Source: Carboxylicivirga sediminis (GTDB taxonomy: Bacteria > Bacteroidota > Bacteroidia > Bacteroidales > Marinilabiliaceae). Taken from it: 64,000 nt of DNA. The position numbers and the translations under genes were made by a program. The DNA is taken from positions 1 through 64,000 of the forward strand of contig NZ_JAGTAR010000006.1 in assembly GCF_018156225.1 (NCBI RefSeq), read 5' to 3'. Below are positions 1-7,541 of the stretch, piece by piece. The notes beneath the pieces were generated by a model. That model was given only the letters and a program-made list of their open reading frames with translations, made no database searches and was not told the DNA's origin. Position 1 is the first letter of the stretch; every line of letters begins with the position of its first letter.

Positions 1-121
1 GTTCACCATAGCTCGCTATGCTTTCACAAATATTCCTTGAAACTAAACATTTATAAGCGATTTGAGCCAGTAATTTTATGTCGAACTCAGGTTATTAATA
101 ACAATGATAAAACTTAGAAAC

Positions 122-694
122 ATGAAAGCAAGATTATTTCTACTCGGATTATTAAGCATCGCTTTAAACAGCTCACTAATGGCACAAAAACATGAAGCAG
201 ACATTGAAGCCAGTACTGTAAAATGGACAGGAACGAAAGTTGTTGGTTCGTCACACTATGGCTTTATTCAGCTAAAAGAGGGCAGCCTGGAATTGAAAAA
301 GGGTGATATTAAAAACGGCCATTTTGTGATTGACATGGCCAGCATGATCAATACTGATCTCGATAATGAAGACTATAATAAAAAGCTCATTGGTCACCTC
401 CATTCCGATGATTTCTTTGGTGTGGCCACCTACCCCACTGCCGAACTAAAAATTACAGAAGCATCAAAATTTAATAACAACAAAGCCACTGTTAAGGGAC
501 AACTAACCATTAAAGGCGAAACTAAGCCTGTAGAGTTTAATGTGACCAAAGAGGATGCTGCCTATACCGCATCAATAGTGGTTGACCGCACACAGTATGG
601 TATCCGCTATGGCTCTGGCTCCTTCTTCGATAACCTGGGAGATAAAGCCATCAGCAATGACTTTACACTTGATGTAAAATTAGTTGTGGAATAA
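122..694 (+). CDS. YceI family periplasmic protein
   Basis: A secreted lipocalin-like YceI-domain protein of 190 residues. The N-terminal signal peptide (MKARLFLLGLLS..., cleavage near LMAQ-K) is followed by the YceI beta-barrel, with the typical 'VKWTGTKV' strand near the start and 'VDRTQYGIRYGSGSFFDNLGDK' region (two blocks: VDRTQYGIRYG and SGSFFDNLGDK) near the end. YceI proteins bind polyisoprenoid or other lipid-like ligands in the periplasm; the exact ligand here is unknown. An in-frame ATG at 104 would add six residues before the signal peptide; ATG 122 gives the cleaner signal sequence. A paralogue of similar length lies at 44207-44773. It stands alone, with a hairpin just downstream. 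Confidence 0.9.
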   Translation: MKARLFLLGLLSIALNSSLMAQKHEADIEASTVKWTGTKVVGSSHYGFIQLKEGSLELKKGDIKNGHFVIDMASMINTDLDNEDYNKKLIGHLHSDDFFGVATYPTAELKITEASKFNNNKATVKGQLTIKGETKPVEFNVTKEDAAYTASIVVDRTQYGIRYGSGSFFDNLGDKAISNDFTLDVKLVVE

Positions 695-710
695 TACAGA
701 AACGTTCATC

Positions 711-743
711 ATTCAGGTAGGAGCATTTTGTTTCTACCTGAAT
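711..743. terminator. Possible hairpin between convergent genes
   Basis: ATTCAGGTAG (711-720) and CTACCTGAAT (734-743) form a perfect 10 bp stem with a 13 nt loop. It lies between the convergent YceI gene and the lipoprotein gene. No T-run follows on either strand, so termination is only a suggestion. Confidence 0.4.
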
Positions 744-782
744 TGCCAAGCTTGGTTTCAATATGATGATTAGAAAAAAAGG

Positions 783-1574
783 TTAGTAAGTGGCCTCCTC
801 ATTCGGATCATAATTGTCAATGGCTATAATGGCTAAGCCGGTTAGTGCAGCCACTCCAACAACGGTGCCAACACCGGTTGACTTAGTAAGATAAAACTGA
901 TCGGCCCGGGCAGGTAGGCGACTATCAACAATCTGGTATACCGATGTCACCCAAAACTCATTATCAATGTACTTTTTATCGCCGGATTGAGCATCGCTAT
1001 AGCTAATAAAACACCTGAAAAATAGCGGAGTGCTTGCCTTATTAAAATCAAAGGCCTTCACTTCATAGCTCAAACCATTAGCCGCAACAATGTTTCGTTT
1101 CTCAGTCTTCGTCGCGTTTTTGGTGTTTAAAAATTTAGTGCAAACATTTAAATCGTTCAGCCTCAAACTGGCTTTGGGAGGTACAAAACCTGAGCGATCG
1201 TTGTTGGTGATTGTACCCGAACTGCTTCCATTGGTATAAGTGCTATAGTACAATTCGGTGCTTGTCTCGGAATAATCGGTACTGAAAGTAGCTACAGATG
1301 GATTAATCGGATATGTGGCGCCATTAACAATTAACGACGATTGATTCCAATAAATAATAATGGGTACATCCAGCTTATTATAAACATTGATGTTGAGCGG
1401 ACAATTGAGACCTTCGAAGGAATAGTGAAGCTGTAAAGTGTCATTTTCAAAAATAAAACCATCGGCAAATGGTTGTTCCAATGAACTGTTGACGGTTGCA
1501 AACTGATAGCTCGAACAAGAGGTAGCTATAAGAACAGTCAATACAACAATAGGTAATAGGTTAAGCTTTTTCAT
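783..1574 (-). CDS. Uncharacterised lipoprotein
   Basis: I do not recognise this family. The product from ATG 1574 is 263 residues and begins MKKLNLLPIVVLTVLIATSC, a clear lipoprotein signal with the lipidated cysteine in 'IATSC'. An upstream ATG at 1622 would place 16 residues before the signal and is less likely. The mature part is Ser/Thr/Asn-rich and probably beta-rich. Near the C-terminus is one hydrophobic, glycine-rich stretch (GVGTVVGVAALTGLAIIAI), followed by an acidic tail. That stretch could be a membrane helix or a buried strand. The gene is monocistronic as far as can be seen, convergent with the YceI gene and separated by about 100 bp from the MFS gene upstream. Confidence 0.75.
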   Translation of the reverse strand: MKKLNLLPIVVLTVLIATSCSSYQFATVNSSLEQPFADGFIFENDTLQLHYSFEGLNCPLNINVYNKLDVPIIIYWNQSSLIVNGATYPINPSVATFSTDYSETSTELYYSTYTNGSSSGTITNNDRSGFVPPKASLRLNDLNVCTKFLNTKNATKTEKRNIVAANGLSYEVKAFDFNKASTPLFFRCFISYSDAQSGDKKYIDNEFWVTSVYQIVDSRLPARADQFYLTKSTGVGTVVGVAALTGLAIIAIDNYDPNEEATY

Positions 1575-1676
1575 AGCAGACAAAATAAAAAGGGTGGTGT
1601 AACTGATGATATTGATAAACAAAAATCATACCTCTTTGATATGACAATGCACCAATCATCTGCACGTAGTCCAATC

Positions 1677-2969
1677 TTAGTCTGTATTTCCTTTCATTGG
1701 TCGATTGGCCTTTAATGAGCCTATAAGCATGAATAATAAAAATGCCAGACTCACATAACCTACAGACCCATATGTCGCTGTCAATGTATTGGCTACACTA
1801 AACAGGTAAGGTCCAATAGCACTTGCCATTACAATCATTGACATAGCTTTGCCTGAGATGGCACCAAGATGCTGGCGCCCGTAATAGCGCGGCCATGTAA
1901 TTGCATTAATAACGGCAAATAAACCGCCTGTTACACCCAGCCCGATAATCAGTAAATAAACACCCAGCTCATTCTTTATTAGAAGTAGGCCAAAACTGGC
2001 TATTAGGGCCCCTGCAATCATCACATACAAAAACACCTTCAGGCGCATCCAGTCACTCATAAAATTAGCAATTAATGAGGTGAGAACCGATACCACTGTC
2101 ATTGGCAAGAAGATACTGATAGCCTCAGTACGCGTCAGACCAGCTTCAGCAAACAAAGACACCACGTGAAATGTGAGACCGGTAACAAAGAAGGCATGAA
2201 AGGCCAGTATCAAGGCATACATCCAAAAGCTCCTTGTTTTCTTAGCTTCCTCAAGTGTGAAAGCATCTCTGCCAGCTGATTGTGAAGCAGTACTTATTTC
2301 TGAATCGCTCCCATCGGGATGCAGACCATAGCTTTCCGGATTATCCTTATAGAATAACAAAATCATACCCAAAACAAAGACCAATCCCAACGCCATCACC
2401 TGCCAGGCGCCTTGCCAGCTAAAATGCTGAATCAGCAAATCAATCAATAAGGGTGAAGCCGAGAATCCGAGCGATACACTAACACTGCTAAAGGCATTAA
2501 TTCGACCACGCATCTGGTCAAACCATTTCATTATCATGTTTCGCGAGGTCATTGTTAAAACCCCTTGTCCGCTAAAGCGCAGCATAAAAAACAACCCCAC
2601 CATTACTACAAAAGGGATGGCCCAATGCCGTATGCCAATCAGTGATTCCAACAAACCCGAGATACCTGGCGAATATGAGCACAAAAGCAATGTAATGGCC
2701 AAAACAAGGACGGCAAGTGCGGCTGTTGGTCGTACACCATATCGGTCGTAAAGCTTTCCGGCTCGCGTCAGCACAATAGAGCTCAGTAAAGTACCGATCA
2801 TATATGCCAGGCTAAACTGATCACGCGTTAAAGAAAGGGCATCTTTCACCGGGTCTGTAAATGTAGAAACACCAGCTGTTTGTCCGGGAATACTAGCCCA
2901 GATACCAATAGTTCCGACCAAGGCTATCAAATAACCATAGAAAAATGGGAATCGTTGTGGTTTAATCAT
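1677..2969 (-). CDS. MFS transporter
   Basis: An inner-membrane major facilitator superfamily permease of 430 residues with about twelve hydrophobic segments. A hydrophilic central loop (around residues 210-240, rich in D/E/S) separates the two six-helix halves. The motif 'RAGKLYDRYGVRP' after helix 2 matches the MFS loop 2-3 signature (GxLaDRxGrR). The general architecture, including the 'FFYGYLIAL' start, resembles the oxalate/formate antiporter-like (OFA) group, but the substrate cannot be read from sequence. Start ATG 2969 directly precedes the first helix. Upstream is a long inverted repeat at 3067-3113 that could be regulatory. No partner gene reveals the cargo. Confidence 0.85.
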   Translation of the reverse strand: MIKPQRFPFFYGYLIALVGTIGIWASIPGQTAGVSTFTDPVKDALSLTRDQFSLAYMIGTLLSSIVLTRAGKLYDRYGVRPTAALAVLVLAITLLLCSYSPGISGLLESLIGIRHWAIPFVVMVGLFFMLRFSGQGVLTMTSRNMIMKWFDQMRGRINAFSSVSVSLGFSASPLLIDLLIQHFSWQGAWQVMALGLVFVLGMILLFYKDNPESYGLHPDGSDSEISTASQSAGRDAFTLEEAKKTRSFWMYALILAFHAFFVTGLTFHVVSLFAEAGLTRTEAISIFLPMTVVSVLTSLIANFMSDWMRLKVFLYVMIAGALIASFGLLLIKNELGVYLLIIGLGVTGGLFAVINAITWPRYYGRQHLGAISGKAMSMIVMASAIGPYLFSVANTLTATYGSVGYVSLAFLLFMLIGSLKANRPMKGNTD

Positions 2970-3066
2970 CGTGGTTCTTTGCTCGTCCGCGCAAAGTTAT
3001 CAATCCCTGACAAAAATTTAGCACAACATCGCAATCCTTGAAGAAACCCGATTAGTCATCACATAA

Positions 3067-3113
3067 GAATGTCCGGCATTGTTTATTGGGTAAACAAATA
3101 ACACCGGACATTC
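3067..3113. other. Long interrupted inverted repeat upstream of the MFS gene
   Basis: GAATGTCCGG (3067-3076) pairs perfectly with CCGGACATTC (3104-3113). Inside, GTTTA (3081-3085) pairs with TAAAC (3091-3095). The element sits between the YbaK-type gene and the MFS gene, both on the minus strand. No T-run follows the stem, so it is not a classical terminator. It may be an operator or a leader hairpin. Confidence 0.5.
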
Positions 3114-3177
3114 ACCATCTCACATTACCATCCAACATCTTATTATCGCAAACTATTGTATCAATAGCCGATTGGAT

Positions 3178-3657
3178 TTATGCTTCGGCAATCACTTTCC
3201 TCGACAGTTTCAAAACCGTTGGATGCACTAAACGCTGATAATCTTTGTAAGTCATCTGTATCAACTCAGCATGATTACAGGCATTGAATGCTATAGTGGT
3301 ATCTTCAGTAAGCTTTTCGGCAACAAACACATCCATGTTGTACAGGTTACCAAAAGGTGGCTGAGCACCAACTTCACAATCAATAAACGCATCTTTAAAC
3401 TCTGACTCAGTAGCCAGCCGAACACTTTTAGCACCAGTGGCGCGCTGCAATTCATTTAAATCAACCTGGAATGAGGCTGGCAACACAACCATGCATAATC
3501 GCCCATCAACTTTCACCATCACTGTCTTTGCTATTTCATCGCCCGAAATATGCGAATAAGCAGCGGTCTTTTGCGCTGTGTAGGCTCTGGAGTGCACAAT
3601 TCGCTTATAATTGACATGCTCCAGATTCAAAAACTTTTCTAAGCGTGTAAGTGGCAT
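3178..3657 (-). CDS. YbaK/ProX-type aminoacyl-tRNA deacylase domain protein
   Basis: A 159-residue single-domain protein of the YbaK/EbsC/ProX family, which hydrolyses mischarged aminoacyl-tRNAs in trans. The family's conserved lysine lies in 'DEIAKTVMVKVDGRLCMVVLP', here as AKTVMVK followed by the beta-strand 'LCMVVLPAS'. The conserved glycine/proline segment is 'EVGAQPPFGNLYNMDVFV'. The start at ATG 3657 is chosen because an unusually strong Shine-Dalgarno (GGAGGGG) lies 5-6 nt upstream; an upstream ATG at 3720 would add 21 residues with no family match. The specific tRNA substrate (Pro, Cys or other) is not evident. The gene is divergent from the three-gene set beginning at 3849. Confidence 0.85.
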   Translation of the reverse strand: MPLTRLEKFLNLEHVNYKRIVHSRAYTAQKTAAYSHISGDEIAKTVMVKVDGRLCMVVLPASFQVDLNELQRATGAKSVRLATESEFKDAFIDCEVGAQPPFGNLYNMDVFVAEKLTEDTTIAFNACNHAELIQMTYKDYQRLVHPTVLKLSRKVIAEA

Positions 3658-3796
3658 AATTTCCCCTCCATTTAAGTGTTTATAATCTTTGCGGTACAAG
3701 CTGACATAAGTTACTATCAAATTGAGCTGCTGTAAATAGTAAATAGCGGTATTTTACATTGCAATAGGCTTATGTGCTGATTTTCAGTTGGCATTT

Positions 3797-3825
3797 TTGT
3801 TTTCAACATATTTATGCCAATTTTG
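3797..3825 (+). promoter_or_regulatory. Putative Bacteroidota-type promoter
   Basis: TTG at 3797-3799 and CAATTTTG at 3818-3825 approximate the Bacteroidota -33 (TTG) and -7 (TAnnTTTG) boxes, with 18 nt between them. One mismatch is present in the -7 box. Transcription would start near 3832, about 17 nt before the ATG at 3849. Confidence 0.5.
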
Positions 3826-3848
3826 TGCCCTAATAGTTAGATTTAAGA

Positions 3849-4232
3849 ATGGGAAAAGAACAGGTTTTAACTGCTGAAGAGCTACACTTTTTGGGCATCA
3901 AGGTAGTTTACAAGGATATGATTGACAAAGGGTATAAGGTGCTTAATGTTCGTAAAGAGCTGGATGTTAACCCTCAAATTCTGGCTACCAAGGATGACAA
4001 GCGCTATTTTGTAGTTGTGCGCACCGCCACCTATCCTGACATGGGTTTATTGCTGCCTCACATTGCGGCTGAGGTAATGAAACACGGCAACAAGCACAAG
4101 GCCATATGCTACTTTGCCAGCGTTGGTATTGCCAATGCCAATGGACAAACCGATGAAGAGATGGCTCAACCAATTAAGGATGGTGAGTACTATATCAACT
4201 ACAAAGGTCTCCAACTGTTCCCCACCTATTAA
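3849..4232 (+). CDS. Conserved hypothetical protein, 127 residues
   Basis: A small soluble protein with no signal peptide and no membrane segment. Visible features are a helical N-terminus (VLTAEELHFLGIKVVYKDM), an alternating alpha/beta middle (YFVVVRTATYPD), and a C-terminal 'GEYYINYKGLQLFPTY' segment. Similar short proteins are common in Bacteroidota, sometimes with misleading respiratory-subunit names. I see no flavin, iron-sulfur or NAD motif here and assign no function. It is first in a short co-directional set: the next gene starts 11 bp after its stop, and a TlpA-type thioredoxin follows that. Confidence 0.75.
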   Translation: MGKEQVLTAEELHFLGIKVVYKDMIDKGYKVLNVRKELDVNPQILATKDDKRYFVVVRTATYPDMGLLLPHIAAEVMKHGNKHKAICYFASVGIANANGQTDEEMAQPIKDGEYYINYKGLQLFPTY

Positions 4233-4243
4233 GTAATTATATC

Positions 4244-4903
4244 ATGCTTAATCAGCTTAAAGAATTTTACAAAAAGAACAGGCTGTTTATTATTATTGGA
4301 CTGGCCTTCATTTTGTTAATGCAGATATGCAGCCGTGGAGGCCGTGTTAGCAAACCGGCGGTAGCCGAAACAGCCGTGCATCAGCCTGACTCTTCTGTTT
4401 CAGATGACAGCCAGCTTAAGCCGCTTCGTGAAATATATTACGAAGAGCAGCAGAACAAGAAAACACAAAACCCAGAGATAACCAACCTTTTTATACTTAT
4501 GGGCCTGGTATTGCTGGTGTACGTGGCCACCAGGCGTGGATGGTTACAAAAGCTGGCCCCCTCAATTGTTTGGATCAATATCCGAATCAGGCGACATAAA
4601 ACCAGCAAAGAACGGATTGCCACTATTACTATCAGCAACCATACTAAAGAAAGCCTGACTTTTTCTTCACCGGTACTGAGCTTTGGCTCTCCGCTTAAAA
4701 AGAGCCGAAAATTTAAGCTGAAAGGAGGAGGCGAACAGTCGGTCTTTCCTCTGACTTTAATGCCAGGCACAGCCCACAGCCTCACCATCAACCTGGATGC
4801 ATTTCGACAAAAAGCAGGTATAGCAAAGGGATATAAATGGGTAAAAACCGAAGTGGACACAGGCACAAAAAATTATCGCTCCATCTGGAAATACCTGTTC
4901 TAA
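4244..4903 (+). CDS. Uncharacterised membrane protein
   Basis: A 219-residue protein with two predicted transmembrane helices, around residues 13-28 (LFIIIGLAFILLMQIC) and 80-97 (NLFILMGLVLLVYVATRR). About 50 hydrophilic residues lie between them. The C-terminal domain (about residues 105-219) is basic and beta-rich ('RIATITISNHTKESLTFSSP', 'HSLTINLDAF'), resembling an immunoglobulin-like or AMIN-like fold, though I cannot name a family. By the positive-inside rule the KTSKER-rich face is probably cytoplasmic. It starts 11 bp after the preceding hypothetical gene and 44 bp before the thioredoxin gene, so all three are probably one transcript. Function unknown. Confidence 0.75.
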   Translation: MLNQLKEFYKKNRLFIIIGLAFILLMQICSRGGRVSKPAVAETAVHQPDSSVSDDSQLKPLREIYYEEQQNKKTQNPEITNLFILMGLVLLVYVATRRGWLQKLAPSIVWINIRIRRHKTSKERIATITISNHTKESLTFSSPVLSFGSPLKKSRKFKLKGGGEQSVFPLTLMPGTAHSLTINLDAFRQKAGIAKGYKWVKTEVDTGTKNYRSIWKYLF

Positions 4904-4947
4904 AACCAATCGTCGCATAGCTTGTTATACCTCAAAAACAAATAAAC

Positions 4948-5550
4948 ATGAAGAAAGGATTCTGGGCCGAACAATGGTATAAGTATCGTCGTAAAAAAAC
5001 AATAATGGGCATTGTTTTCGACTTTCTGTTTACAGCCCTTCTCATTGCAATGATATTTCCGGCTTCACGTAAAGTGGTTCAGTCAACCATCATCAGGTAT
5101 AGCATGTTTCAGCCCCGCGAAAGCAAAGATATTACTTATCTGAGTGATGCTGACTACAATTGGCACATCGAAGATTTGGAAGGTAATGTCATTCAGCTGT
5201 CGGAACTGAAAGGCGAAGTCCTTTTCATCAATTTCTGGGCCACCTGGTGTCCGCCCTGCATTGCTGAAATGCCCTCCATCCAGCGCTTATATGACGAGTA
5301 CAAAAACAAAATGGCCTTTATACTGGTGAGTAAAGAATCCAAAGATATTCTGCAGGAGTTTATTCAAGCGAAAGGCTATACTTTCCCGGTGTATGTCCTG
5401 AGAAGTCGCGAACCGGATGTGTTTACTTCTCGCAGCATCCCGGCCTCCTTCCTCGTATCACCAGAAGGCCAGCTAATGATGAAAAAACAGGGTGCTGCCC
5501 GCTGGGATGGTGACAAAGTAAAAGCACTCATCGATGACATGCTGCAATAG
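4948..5550 (+). CDS. TlpA-family membrane-anchored thioredoxin
   Basis: A 200-residue thiol-disulfide oxidoreductase of the TlpA/ResA/AhpC-TSA group. One N-terminal helix (about residues 20-37) anchors it in the inner membrane. The thioredoxin domain covers about residues 72-200, with an intact active site 'FWATWCPPC' (Cys101 and Cys104). The cis-proline loop is 'SIPASFLV'. Such proteins reduce periplasmic disulfides, for example in apocytochrome c or secreted proteins. It is the last gene of a three-gene set with two uncharacterised proteins. Unlike the two thioredoxin-fold proteins at 20979-23448, this one keeps both redox cysteines. A 9 bp hairpin lies 43 bp after its stop codon. Confidence 0.9.
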   Translation: MKKGFWAEQWYKYRRKKTIMGIVFDFLFTALLIAMIFPASRKVVQSTIIRYSMFQPRESKDITYLSDADYNWHIEDLEGNVIQLSELKGEVLFINFWATWCPPCIAEMPSIQRLYDEYKNKMAFILVSKESKDILQEFIQAKGYTFPVYVLRSREPDVFTSRSIPASFLVSPEGQLMMKKQGAARWDGDKVKALIDDMLQ

Positions 5551-5593
5551 CAGCATTATCAACCATCGTAACACGTTAACACCAAAAATTAAG

Positions 5594-5806
5594 CTTGCAA
5601 ATACCATTTGCAAGGCTTCTCCATGGTATTTTCTAAGTAAGTTTTCATGTAAACTATGTGATGTTTTTCGGTTTTTACCCTGGTCAAATGATATTTTAAC
5701 CAGGGTTATATTATTTTTTAACCAGGGTAATACTATCAAAACATAAGGACATTCCGTCAGGATACTAGTGATAAATATCCAAAAACCTCACAAGGTTTTA
5801 CTAGTA
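5594..5806 (+). other. Hairpin-rich gap upstream of pyrH
   Basis: The 337 bp between the thioredoxin gene and pyrH holds no convincing gene but four pairing elements. (1) CTTGCAAAT (5594-5602) with ATTTGCAAG (5606-5614). (2) ACCCTGGT (5677-5684), which can pair with ACCAGGGT at 5699-5706 or with a second copy at 5722-5729; the two are mutually exclusive. (3) TACTAGT (5763-5769) with ACTAGTA (5800-5806), enclosing (4) AAAACCT (5782-5788) with AGGTTTT (5793-5799). No long T-run follows any of them. They may represent termination, leader control or a small RNA. Confidence 0.5.
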
Positions 5807-5849
5807 ATCTAACTTTCCTCGCTATCATTAAGCAATGCAAATCATTTCT

Positions 5850-5857
5850 TATCTTTG
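5850..5857 (+). promoter_or_regulatory. pyrH -7 promoter box
   Basis: TATCTTTG is a perfect match to the Bacteroidota -7 consensus TAnnTTTG. It lies 30 bp upstream of the pyrH ATG. No clear TTG -33 box is present at the expected distance. Confidence 0.5.
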
Positions 5858-5887
5858 ATTGCTTAAACAAAAAAATAACCGGTAACA

Positions 5888-6595
5888 ATGAAATACAAAA
5901 GAGTACTTCTAAAACTAAGTGGTGAATCGCTGATGGGTGAACAAGGCTACGGCATTGACCCGGAAAGGCTAAATGACTATGCTGAACAAATTAAAGAGGC
6001 CGTTGAACTGGGTGTTCAGGTTGGTATTGTTATAGGGGGTGGTAACATATTCAGGGGGCTCAGCGGCGCTTCCAAAGGATTTGACCGCTATAAAGGCGAC
6101 CAGATGGGTATGTTAGCCACAGTGATTAATGGTTTGGCGCTTCAGTCGGCCCTGCAAGCTATGGCTGTGCGAACGCGAGTGCTCACTGCTATCAGAATGG
6201 AGCCTGTAGGCGAATATTACGACAAACCTAAAGCGGTTGATGCCCTGGAGAAGGGAGAAGTAGTTATTTTGTCAGCTGGCACTGGTAATCCTTATTTTAC
6301 AACTGACACTGGTTCTTCACTGCGGGGCATTGAAATTGAAGCCGATGTGATGCTTAAAGGCACACGGGTGGATGGTGTTTACACAGCCGACCCGGAAAAA
6401 GATCCAACAGCCACCAAGTTTGATGAGATTACTTTTGACGAGGTGTACAACCGCGGACTTAAAATCATGGACTTAACTGCCACAACCATGTGTAAGGAAA
6501 ATAACCTGGATATTGTGGTTTTTGATATGGATACTAAAGGTAACCTTATAAAGGTGCTAAAAGGTGAAAATATAGGCACTGTTGTAAAGAATTAG
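5888..6595 (+). CDS. pyrH: UMP kinase
   Basis: Uridylate kinase of 235 residues, the usual bacterial length. It phosphorylates UMP to UDP with ATP in pyrimidine nucleotide synthesis and is cytoplasmic and hexameric. Motifs of the amino-acid-kinase fold are all present: '[11 protein letters not shown]' at the N-terminus, '[12 protein letters not shown]', '[15 protein letters not shown]', '[12 protein letters not shown]' for nucleotide binding, and '[11 protein letters not shown]'. The gene is often followed by frr in Bacteroidota. Here instead a strong bidirectional terminator and the convergent gldN follow directly, so pyrH appears monocistronic. A TATCTTTG -7 box lies 30 bp upstream. Confidence 0.97.
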   Translation: MKYKRVLLKLSGESLMGEQGYGIDPERLNDYAEQIKEAVELGVQVGIVIGGGNIFRGLSGASKGFDRYKGDQMGMLATVINGLALQSALQAMAVRTRVLTAIRMEPVGEYYDKPKAVDALEKGEVVILSAGTGNPYFTTDTGSSLRGIEIEADVMLKGTRVDGVYTADPEKDPTATKFDEITFDEVYNRGLKIMDLTATTMCKENNLDIVVFDMDTKGNLIKVLKGENIGTVVKN

Positions 6596-6611
6596 CAGAT
6601 ATATACAAACG

Positions 6612-6642
6612 AAAAAAGGGAGCTATCGAGCTCCCTTTTTTT
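6612..6642. terminator. Bidirectional terminator between pyrH and gldN
   Basis: AAAAAAGGGAGCT (6612-6624) pairs perfectly with AGCTCCCTTTTTT (6629-6641) around a 4 nt loop. T-runs are present on both strands, so it can terminate both pyrH and the convergent gld operon. Confidence 0.9.
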
Positions 6643-6674
6643 ATATAATAAGACTAGTAAACTTTATCCTTCAA

Positions 6675-7523
6675 TTAAAATTCCCACATATCGTGTTCCT
6701 TTTCAAAAATTTCTTGCTTGATGCGTTCTGACTCCATCATAGCCTCCATTCCTGCAGTAAATTCTTCAATACGGCGGTTATTATAAACGTTGGCTTCTTT
6801 ATAGATATAGCTGCCAAAATAACGCTTGATAAATATATCATCGAAAGTACGGCGTTGAGCATCGTTACGTGGGTTAAATACCTCATGACGGGCAAATAAG
6901 CCGCGTGCTTCAGGGAAGTAAATCCAGAATGTCTGTGATTTCCTTACTTGTCCTTGATCGCCTTCGCCACCGACGTACTCTCTGATAGGACACAAACCTA
7001 TAATCCGCACATCCATACGTGAGTATTTTCTGTCGAAGAACCAGATTTCCTTTAGCATGATTTGCTTAATCTCGGTTGAGCGCACTTCTCCACCTACGAC
7101 CTTTTCTTCATACATCCCAGTCTCGGCATTACGAATCATAGTTGTATCTGCAACTGCACCCATTTCACGCATTACCTGCTCTACTGTTAATGGCACCTGA
7201 AATTCATCTTCAGTTTTTGTTGAATAAGCCGTTAATCCTTCGTATTGAATGCCGTAAATTAAAAGATCAATCAAACTATAACGATCATCCATCTTAGTAG
7301 TTGGATAATACATAGGCAGATTAATTTTCTCACGTAAATCAATCACGCGCCAAATTTTCTTAGCCCATAGTACATCAGCCTCACGAACGTGCGCATATGG
7401 AATCGGACGACGATTAGGCACATGATCTTTAGTGTACAACTCAGTGTTTACTTCCTGTGCATGCACCATGTCAGCAGCACCAAATCCAAGCAAAACGATA
7501 AGGATAAAGAATAATCTTTTCAT
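6675..7523 (-). CDS. gldN: Type IX secretion/gliding protein GldN (PorN)
   Basis: A 282-residue periplasmic component of the type IX secretion system, equivalent to Porphyromonas PorN. It forms rings with the lipoprotein GldK under the outer membrane and contacts GldM. A signal peptide is evident (MKRLFFILIVLLGFGAADMVHA-Q). The mature protein carries the family's 'ADVLWAKKIWRVIDLREKIN' region (ADVLWAKKIW, RVIDLREKIN) and 'YGIQYEGLTAY', then 'LKEIWFFDRKYSRMDVRIIG', 'LCPI' and 'FWIYFPEAR'. It is the last gene of porP-gldK-gldL-gldM-gldN, starting 18 bp after gldM, and ends at a strong bidirectional terminator. Confidence 0.96.
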   Translation of the reverse strand: MKRLFFILIVLLGFGAADMVHAQEVNTELYTKDHVPNRRPIPYAHVREADVLWAKKIWRVIDLREKINLPMYYPTTKMDDRYSLIDLLIYGIQYEGLTAYSTKTEDEFQVPLTVEQVMREMGAVADTTMIRNAETGMYEEKVVGGEVRSTEIKQIMLKEIWFFDRKYSRMDVRIIGLCPIREYVGGEGDQGQVRKSQTFWIYFPEARGLFARHEVFNPRNDAQRRTFDDIFIKRYFGSYIYKEANVYNNRRIEEFTAGMEAMMESERIKQEIFEKEHDMWEF

Positions 7524-7541
7524 TGTCTTTTAATTTATTTC

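Noticed and set aside
5534-5746. A 70-codon frame in the gap before pyrH
   Set aside because: It overlaps the end of the thioredoxin gene and the inverted repeats, has no ribosome site, and its product resembles no protein. RNA structure explains the region better.
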